The position numbers were made by a program, and so were the translations under genes. 11,249 bases of DNA from an uncultured Emergencia sp. (GTDB taxonomy: Bacteria > Bacillota > Clostridia > Peptostreptococcales > Anaerovoracaceae). This document shows, piece by piece, positions 5,608 to 11,249 of the stretch (within the stretch, counting starts at the first letter, position 1; each line of letters opens with the position of its first letter). A model generated the notes under the pieces. It was given only the letters and a program-made list of their open reading frames with translations, searched no databases and was not told the origin of the DNA. The stretch is taken from positions 1 to 11,249 of the forward strand of contig CABSEO010000029.1 in NCBI GenBank assembly GCA_902476665.1, given 5' to 3'.

Positions 5608-6708
5608 TTATTTTTCTGTCCGTTCCTTCTCCCATTCCATACCACTGACCAAATCTCGCTTTACGTTCTGTTTATGTCTGGCATAAAGCTGTGTAGTGGT
5701 TACCTGTTCGTGATCCAGAAGTGCCGCTACATCATAGATGGAATTCCCCCTGCCGATGAGGCTTGTCGCGGCGGTGGCACGCAGTTTGTGGGGGCTGTAA
5801 CCTGCTTTTGAACTGGTATTTAGGGCAATGGCAGTATACTTTTTAACAAGTTCCCTGATTTGCCGTCCTGTCATTCTTTTCCCCTGAAGAGAAAGAAATA
5901 AGGCGTCTCTGTGGGCAGCCTCCAGTGTATCGTCCGATAGTCTTGCCGTTACCGACTGGTTCAGCGGCATAACTGATTCTTTTCCCCGCTTGCGGTAGAT
6001 CTTGAATTCACCTCTTGAAAAATTGAAAGAAGAAATATTCAGCTGCTGAAGCTCAGAAAGGCGCAGTCCATAAGTCAGAAACAGAAGCAGAATCGCTTTG
6101 TCACGCTTTTTGGTCTTCTTCCAGTAAGCATACGCATGGCTGGTAAGACCTGTTCCATTTGTGACTGCATCAAGCATAATCATAACCTCGTCATCCTGTA
6201 ACGCTTTAATCTCCTGTTCTCCGGCCTTTGGAACCCGGATAGGATCGAAGCCATCTGTAATATTTTTATCTAAAAGCCCGTCGCGGTAAAGCTGCTTAAA
6301 CATTACTGAAACAGAGGATTTTTTTCTGGCCAAGGTCTTATTGTTGTTCTCATACACATAAATGTTCCTCTCTGTTTCTACTTTGTATTTTCTGCAATAA
6401 TCCAGATAAATATTTACATCAGCAGCTGTGATTGCCCTGAATTCATCCAGACTAATACACCCTGTCTCTTCGGCTTTCGTCAGATCAGTCTCATGAATCA
6501 GGTAATTACAGAAGAATTTAATATCATGAAGATAGGCAAGACGTGACATCGGCAGCACGTTTCCCTTCAGATAAATAAAAAAACCGCGAAGAAAGCCCGG
6601 AAGCCTTTTTTCTATATCCTCACATTCCTGAAAGATTTGCGCTTCCTTCTGTATAATATTATCAGGCTTATCGCTTTTATTGTGAATTTTTACTTCTTTT
6701 CCAGCCAT
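5608..6708 (-). CDS. Tyrosine recombinase / XerC-XerD-like integrase
   Basis: A 366-aa site-specific DNA recombinase. The N-terminal SAM-like core-binding domain spans about 35-160; the catalytic domain about 165-360. The full catalytic set is visible: Arg216 (TYGLRLSEL), Lys243 (KRGKESVMPL), His307 and Arg310 (SPHKLRATAA), His333 (LDHEQVTTT) and the nucleophile Tyr342 (QLYARH). It is 60-70 residues longer than typical XerC/XerD (about 300), due to an extra charged N-terminal part and small insertions. It overlaps the end of miaA by 19 nt in another frame and has a strong ribosome site (GAGGAG) inside miaA, so it is translated as part of the mutS-mutL-miaA operon. No excisionase, phage gene or attachment site is nearby, which favours a housekeeping Xer-like role over that of a mobile-element integrase. 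The target site is unknown. Confidence 0.9.
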   Translation of the reverse strand: MAGKEVKIHNKSDKPDNIIQKEAQIFQECEDIEKRLPGFLRGFFIYLKGNVLPMSRLAYLHDIKFFCNYLIHETDLTKAEETGCISLDEFRAITAADVNIYLDYCRKYKVETERNIYVYENNNKTLARKKSSVSVMFKQLYRDGLLDKNITDGFDPIRVPKAGEQEIKALQDDEVMIMLDAVTNGTGLTSHAYAYWKKTKKRDKAILLLFLTYGLRLSELQQLNISSFNFSRGEFKIYRKRGKESVMPLNQSVTARLSDDTLEAAHRDALFLSLQGKRMTGRQIRELVKKYTAIALNTSSKAGYSPHKLRATAATSLIGRGNSIYDVAALLDHEQVTTTQLYARHKQNVKRDLVSGMEWEKERTEK

Positions 6709-7616
6709 TTGAAAATCTCCTCTAAACAGGATTCATCGCTGTCATATGCGGAAATGTCAAACCATTTCATGTTCTTATATCTCTTGAACCAGGTCATCTG
6801 ACGCTTTGCGTAATGACGCGTGTTCTTTTTTACCAGCTCCACAGCAGTTTCAAGATCATAGCGACCTGACAAATAGCCGATAATTTCTTTATAGCCGATT
6901 CCTTTCATGGAAATATCTCCTTCGGTAAGTCCTCTGTCCAGAAGTCCCCGGACCTCATCTACCAGTCCTGCCTCCATGAGGATATCAACTCTGCGGTTAA
7001 TCCTCTCATAAAGTTCCTGTCTGTCTCTGGTCAGCCCGATGAGATGTGTCCCGTATGTAGTGCATGGTATCAGATCTTTTGAAAAATCCTTGACTTTTTC
7101 TCCATGTACCGCAGCTTCTATAGCACGAACCACCTTTTTTACATTATTGGGGTGAATTCGTGAAGCAGCGTCAGGATCCAGTCTTTTAAGTTTCTCAAAG
7201 ATAGCTTCCGGTCCGGATTTTTCAGCCTCTTCGTAAAGCTCTGCGCGGAATCCTTCATCAGCTGGCGGCGCGCTGAAATCCATATCGTAAAGTAAAGAGT
7301 TAAGATATAGCCCTGTCCCTCCCGCAATAACAGGAATCTTGCCTTTGGCAAAAATCTCTTCTATGGCAGATTTTGCCAGATGCTGATATCTGGCAGCAGA
7401 AAAAGGTTCTGATGGATCAATCTGATCTACCAGATAATGCTTTACCCGGGACTGCTCCTCAGCAGTAGGTTTAGCACTGCCGATATCCATAAACTTGTAC
7501 AGCTGCATGGAATCACAGGATACAATCTCACCGCCCACATTAAGAGCCGTCCGAATGGCATATTCAGTTTTTCCCACGGCCGTCGGACCGCAGATAACAA
7601 TAATTTCCCGATTCAT
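6690..7616 (-). CDS. miaA: tRNA dimethylallyltransferase MiaA
   Basis: Transfers a dimethylallyl group from DMAPP to N6 of A37 in tRNAs reading UNN codons, the first step of the i6A/ms2i6A modification. 308 aa, the usual length. Visible: P-loop GPTAVGKT (10-17), the tRNA/DMAPP-binding segment SCDSMQLY (33-40, catalytic Asp35), AGGTGLYLNSL (98-108), and the C-terminal RHYAKRQMTWFKR, all typical of MiaA. The start is the ATG at 7616: it is 1 nt after the mutL stop (TAA-T-ATG) and gives a normal N-terminus; a longer frame upstream overlaps mutL and lacks homology. The ribosome site is poor (only a GCGGG about 6 nt upstream), so translation is probably coupled to mutL. Its end overlaps the recombinase start by 19 nt. 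Confidence 0.96.
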   Translation of the reverse strand: MNREIIVICGPTAVGKTEYAIRTALNVGGEIVSCDSMQLYKFMDIGSAKPTAEEQSRVKHYLVDQIDPSEPFSAARYQHLAKSAIEEIFAKGKIPVIAGGTGLYLNSLLYDMDFSAPPADEGFRAELYEEAEKSGPEAIFEKLKRLDPDAASRIHPNNVKKVVRAIEAAVHGEKVKDFSKDLIPCTTYGTHLIGLTRDRQELYERINRRVDILMEAGLVDEVRGLLDRGLTEGDISMKGIGYKEIIGYLSGRYDLETAVELVKKNTRHYAKRQMTWFKRYKNMKWFDISAYDSDESCLEEIFKWLEKK

Positions 7617-7617
7617 A

Positions 7618-9564
7618 TTATACCCGCTTGAACATTTTTTCAATTTCATACTGTGACAATCTAATAAAGGTCGGCCTTCCATGTGGACAGGAAAACGGAT
7701 TTCTGCACACTGAAAGCTGCCTGATAAGAGCCTGCATTTCTTCCATGGATAAATGATCATGAGCCTTTACAGCAGATTTACAGGACTTGGTAATCAATTT
7801 ATTGATCACTACTGTATTCATCAGCTTTGTGCCGTCACTGAGACTGTCAATAAACTCCTTTACAAAGTTTTCTGCCTCTGATATGGTCATAAAGGCCGGA
7901 ATTTCTTTAATAACATAAGAATTCTGACCGAATTCTTCCACAAGAAATCCCATGTCTGTCAAAGAGTCCAGCCAGTCATACTCTGTTTCCTTTACAGCCA
8001 GAGGAACTTCGATCATAACAGGAGTTAAAATGATCTGCCTCGGTTTTTCCCGGGACAGATATTCTCCCACCAGTTTTTCATAAAATACCCGTTCATGAGC
8101 AGCATGCTGATCTATAAGATAAAAGTTTTTTTCATCTTCAGCAGTAATATAGGTATGGAAGATAACACCAGTCAGAGTCAGATCGTTGAAATCAAAAGGT
8201 CTCAAAGCCGGCTCTGAAATGTCAATCCGAGGACGAAAAGAATCCTTATTTATTTCAGATTGCTGCGGAGAATCAATATGTTTATCTGGTAAAACAGACT
8301 CTTTAAAGGTGTCCTCCTGAAATTCACAGCCACTGGATTTTTCACTGCCAGATGCCGCATGCGATATTTCAGATGATGTTTTCTCTTGTCCTCTGTTTTC
8401 CTTTGAGAACAAAGCCTCTGTATGAACAGGAAAAGACTGGTAATCCTGCTTTAACTCCTCCACAAAACATCGATCCCGTTTTATAGACAGTATTTGTTTT
8501 ATGTCTACCTGTTCTTCAGAAGTCTTTTCTTTTCCCCTCTGAACCGGTTCCATGAAAAGATTTTTTACCTCTGCTACAGCCTCTTTTGTCCCTAATGCCT
8601 CTGTCACAGCTTCTGCAACCAGTGCCGTAATCTCTGCTTCCCTGTCAAATCGGACTTCACGCTTATTCGGATGAATGTTAACATCCAGCGCAGAAGGATC
8701 AGTCTCGATAAACAAAAAAGCTATGGGATATCTTCCTTCGAACAGGCGTTCTTTGTACCCTTCTGTCAGTCCTTTTTCAATAACCCTGCTTGCAACTACC
8801 CGGCCGTTAACAAAAAATATCTGATTTTTCCGATTGGTTCTGGATAGAGACGGTTTTGAAATATAGCCGCTGACGCGATTGCTGCCTTTTGAATTACAAA
8901 CCGGAACCAGATCCTGATATTCCTTCAGTTTGTAAACTGCAGAAATGGCCGCTAAAACATCTCCCTTTCCTGTAGTGGAAAAAACAATGTTACTATTATT
9001 GATAAATCGAAATCTAATCTTGGGATAAGCCAGTGCAATCTGGGACATAAAATCAATGATTTGTCCGCTTTCTGCTCCATCTGACTTGAGAAATTTTCTT
9101 CTGGCCGGAGTATTATAAAACAGATCTGTAACAATGATAGTAGTTCCGTCAGGGCATCCTGTACCTGTGTTCTGCAATACTTCGCTTCCATGGATCAGAA
9201 GCCTTACACCCATTTTACTGTCCTTCGTCTTGGTAACAAATTCTGTACGTGTCACCGCTGCAATGCTGGCCAGAGCTTCACCGCGAAAGCCAAGAGTTTT
9301 TATTGCATCCAAATCTTTTGCAGATGCAATCTTGCTGGTTGCGTGACGCAAAAAAGCTGTTTCCGCCTCTTCCCTCGGAATTCCGCATCCATTATCTGTA
9401 ACACGAATATATGACTTTCCGCCATTTTTTATCTCCACAACGATAGAATCTGCCCCGGCATCTACGGAATTCTCCACAAGTTCTTTCACAACAGATACAG
9501 GACGTTCAACAACCTCTCCAGCAGCAATCTTGTCTGCTACATTCTTTTCTAATACTTTAATCAT
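7618..9564 (-). CDS. mutL: DNA mismatch repair protein MutL, endonuclease type
   Basis: 648-aa partner of MutS that passes the mismatch signal on and nicks DNA. The N-terminal GHKL ATPase shows VERPVSVVKELVENSVDAGA (catalytic Glu28, Mg-binding Asn32), DNGCGIP (57-63) and LGFRGEALASI (91-101). A poorly conserved, charged linker covers about 330-450. The C-terminal domain carries the nicking-endonuclease motif DQHAAHERVFYE (485-496), and the companion motifs SCKSAVKAHD (594-603) and CPHGRP (626-631) that bind the metal. QIILTP (510-515) matches the sliding-clamp contact motif known from B. subtilis MutL. So this is the MutH-free, clamp-activated type. The ATG at 9564 overlaps the mutS stop by 8 nt and has AAAGGAAG upstream inside mutS. 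Confidence 0.97.
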   Translation of the reverse strand: MIKVLEKNVADKIAAGEVVERPVSVVKELVENSVDAGADSIVVEIKNGGKSYIRVTDNGCGIPREEAETAFLRHATSKIASAKDLDAIKTLGFRGEALASIAAVTRTEFVTKTKDSKMGVRLLIHGSEVLQNTGTGCPDGTTIIVTDLFYNTPARRKFLKSDGAESGQIIDFMSQIALAYPKIRFRFINNSNIVFSTTGKGDVLAAISAVYKLKEYQDLVPVCNSKGSNRVSGYISKPSLSRTNRKNQIFFVNGRVVASRVIEKGLTEGYKERLFEGRYPIAFLFIETDPSALDVNIHPNKREVRFDREAEITALVAEAVTEALGTKEAVAEVKNLFMEPVQRGKEKTSEEQVDIKQILSIKRDRCFVEELKQDYQSFPVHTEALFSKENRGQEKTSSEISHAASGSEKSSGCEFQEDTFKESVLPDKHIDSPQQSEINKDSFRPRIDISEPALRPFDFNDLTLTGVIFHTYITAEDEKNFYLIDQHAAHERVFYEKLVGEYLSREKPRQIILTPVMIEVPLAVKETEYDWLDSLTDMGFLVEEFGQNSYVIKEIPAFMTISEAENFVKEFIDSLSDGTKLMNTVVINKLITKSCKSAVKAHDHLSMEEMQALIRQLSVCRNPFSCPHGRPTFIRLSQYEIEKMFKRV

Positions 9565-11249
9565 GAATTGCTTCCTTTAATTCCTCCAAAATACCGATAG
9601 CCTGCGATGGGGTGATCTCCATCAGATTCAGGCCGCGAATTCTTTCAACAATAGGATGTTCAGCCGTCATAAAGAAAGAAAGTTGCTGTTCCTGGACTTT
9701 TGAGTTCTCCTTTGATTCCGGACTTTCCAAACCGCTTTGACAGAGAGGTTCCGACTGAATTTCTGCAGCTCCCTCTTCCAACTGTCGAAGCTTTCTCTGC
9801 GCATTTTCCAGAAGCTGTGAAGGCACTCCGGCCAGTTTTGCCACATGAATGCCGTAGCTGCGGCTCGCCGGTCCTTCTATAATTTTATGCAAGAAAATGA
9901 TATTACCATTTTCTTCAGAAACATCCACATTCAGATTCCGGACACCCCTGATCTGAGCTTCCAGTGCAGTCAGCTCATGATAATGCGTTGCAAAAAGAGT
10001 TCTGATGTGCGTATGATCATTACAGAGATAATCCACGGCTGCCCATGCGATAGACAAGCCATCATAAGTACTGGTTCCTCTGCCAATCTCATCCAGAATA
10101 ATCAGACTTCGTTCCTTTGAACAATTCAAAATATAAGCCAGCTCACTCATTTCAACAAAGAAAGTGGACTGACCCTGCGCAAGATTGTCAGAAGCTCCAA
10201 TTCTGGTAAAAATTCTATCAACCACACCGATTCTTGCATATTCACAAGGTACAAAACAACCTGCCTGAGCCATCAGAACAATGAGTGCAGTCTGTCTCAT
10301 GTAGGTAGACTTTCCTGCCATATTCGGTCCGGTAATGATCAGCATGCTGGTATCAGTATTATTCAGATAGGTATCATTGGAAACGAACATACCGTCAGAA
10401 ATCATCTGTTCGATAACCGGATGACGTCCTTTTTCTATCTGCAGTTCAAAGCTTTCATCAACCACAGGTCTGGTATATCCCAGCTTACTGCTCACATTTG
10501 CAAAACTGCACAATACATCCAGCTGTGCAATGGCCTGAGAAGTCTGCTGAATTTCTCTAATCTGAGTCTGAATCTGCTCTCTGATCCCAGTAAACAGTTC
10601 ATATTCCATCTGATTAATTTTAGTCTGAGCATTAAGTACCAGATTTTCCATTTCCTTCAGTTCCGGTGTAATATATCGCTCATTATTGACAAGTGTCTGC
10701 TTTCTGATATAATTCTCAGGTACCAGATCCGCATTAGACTTGGTTACGTCAATATAGTATCCAAATACTTTGTTATATCCTACCTTTAAGGTACGAATTC
10801 CTGTTCTTTCTCTCTCTGTATTTTCAAGATTAGCGATCCACTGCTTGCCGTCTCTGATAGAAAACTTGATATCGTCAAGTTCCGTGGAGTAGCCGTCTTT
10901 AATAAGTCCTCCCTCTTTTATAGTAAAAGGGGCATCTTCTCTAACAGCATCTTCAATAAGATGATAAATATCCTTTAATTCATGGATCTGGCTGCAAAGC
11001 TGCTGCAGCAGATCGGACTGGGCATATTCCAAATTTTCCTTTATATCCGGAAGTACAGCTACAGAGCTTTTCAGTGCGATTAAGTCCTTTCCATTGGCAT
11101 TCCCTGAAGCAACTCTGCCCGCAAGTCTTTCAAAATCATAAACTTGTTTCAATGACTCTCTCAGATTATTCTCCAAAATAGGCTGCAGAGAAAGTTCCTC
11201 CACAGCGTCCAGTCTCAGGTTAATCTCTTTCGCATTGTTAAGCGGCTCC
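9557..11249 (-). CDS. mutS: DNA mismatch repair protein MutS (5' end outside window)
   Basis: The C-terminal 563 or so residues of the mismatch-recognition ATPase; the frame stays open to the window end, and the N-terminal mismatch-binding domain lies outside. A GTG at 11201-11203 is internal, since the preceding codons read EPLNNAKEINLRLDAVEEL, a normal MutS core sequence. Visible: lever/clamp core with FGYYIDVTKSN, YIRKQTLVNNERYITPELKE, KGRHPVIE, then the ATPase with Walker A TGPNMAGKST (10304-10333), the FFVEMSE signature, Walker B LIILDEIGRGTS, and FATHYHELT. Near the C-terminus QQLSFF (around 9680) is a sliding-clamp binding motif of the MutS type. It is the first visible gene of the mutS-mutL-miaA-recombinase operon; its promoter is not in the window. 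Confidence 0.97.
   Translation of the reverse strand, partial: EPLNNAKEINLRLDAVEELSLQPILENNLRESLKQVYDFERLAGRVASGNANGKDLIALKSSVAVLPDIKENLEYAQSDLLQQLCSQIHELKDIYHLIEDAVREDAPFTIKEGGLIKDGYSTELDDIKFSIRDGKQWIANLENTERERTGIRTLKVGYNKVFGYYIDVTKSNADLVPENYIRKQTLVNNERYITPELKEMENLVLNAQTKINQMEYELFTGIREQIQTQIREIQQTSQAIAQLDVLCSFANVSSKLGYTRPVVDESFELQIEKGRHPVIEQMISDGMFVSNDTYLNNTDTSMLIITGPNMAGKSTYMRQTALIVLMAQAGCFVPCEYARIGVVDRIFTRIGASDNLAQGQSTFFVEMSELAYILNCSKERSLIILDEIGRGTSTYDGLSIAWAAVDYLCNDHTHIRTLFATHYHELTALEAQIRGVRNLNVDVSEENGNIIFLHKIIEGPASRSYGIHVAKLAGVPSQLLENAQRKLRQLEEGAAEIQSEPLCQSGLESPESKENSKVQEQQLSFFMTAEHPIVERIRGLNLMEITPSQAIGILEELKEAIHD

Noticed and set aside
5510..5635. Longer N-terminus for the lyase gene, overlapping the recombinase end
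   Set aside because: The extra 42 residues are translated promoter and intergenic sequence; the ATG at 5509 has a ribosome site and gives a normal family length.
5608..6708. Recombinase as integrase of a phage or integrative element
   Set aside because: No tRNA gene, attachment repeat, excisionase or phage gene nearby, flanking genes are core, and the gene is tightly coupled to miaA.
7617..7760. Longer N-terminus for miaA within mutL
   Set aside because: The P-loop must lie close to the MiaA N-terminus; the extension is the wrong-frame reading of conserved mutL motifs.
9557..11249. MutS starting at the internal GTG at 11203
   Set aside because: The frame continues upstream with normal MutS sequence to the window end, so the gene is only cut by the window.
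1..11249. CRISPR arrays, rRNA, tRNA, riboswitches, insertion sequences, toxin-antitoxin or defence systems
   Set aside because: Looked for regular repeats, cloverleaf-like structures, known riboswitch cores and transposase motifs; none seen. The only integrase-like gene is explained as operon-borne.

Overview
The window looks like a chromosomal core segment of a low-to-moderate GC Gram-positive anaerobe (Bacillota, class Clostridia). The evidence is the order mutS-mutL-miaA followed by an 'aluminium-resistance'/methionine gamma-lyase family gene, strong AGGAGG-type ribosome binding sites, TTGACA/TATAAT promoters, T-tailed hairpin terminators, and LexA boxes of the Bacillus/Clostridium type (GAAC-N4-GTTC). 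I cannot name the genus from the sequence alone.

Left edge (1-850): the C-terminal glutaminase part of a purine-synthesis enzyme (PurL, or less likely a free-standing PurQ) enters from outside on the plus strand. It ends at a near-perfect hairpin that probably terminates transcription from both sides. Every other gene in the window is on the minus strand, so it is best read from right to left.

Right to left: mutS (5' part cut off by the window end), mutL (overlapping mutS by 8 nt), miaA (1 nt after mutL) and a tyrosine recombinase gene (overlapping miaA by 19 nt) form one tight operon for mismatch repair, tRNA modification and a XerC/D-like recombinase. After a short gap with its own promoter come a PLP-dependent Met_gamma_lyase-family gene and a TVP38/TMEM64 (VTT/DedA-like) membrane protein gene, closed by a strong terminator. 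Next is a small LysM protein with one membrane anchor, of the type of the SOS cell-division inhibitor YneA. Its promoter carries three LexA-like boxes spaced 29-30 bp apart, yet no lexA gene is adjacent.

A 578-bp gene-free region (2370-2947) follows, with several inverted repeats that suggest a structured RNA or regulatory sites, and a 12-bp direct repeat. Finally a two-gene unit with its own promoter encodes a hexapeptide-repeat sugar O-acetyltransferase and a fusion of a GrpB-type nucleotidyltransferase-like domain with a cytidine-deaminase domain.

Most of the window is ordinary housekeeping DNA. The points most worth a second look are the triple-LexA promoter without lexA, the GrpB-cytidine deaminase fusion, the recombinase gene embedded in the mutSL-miaA operon where Clostridia often have hfq, and the structured intergenic region. 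I see no CRISPR array, rRNA, tRNA, insertion sequence or phage gene.
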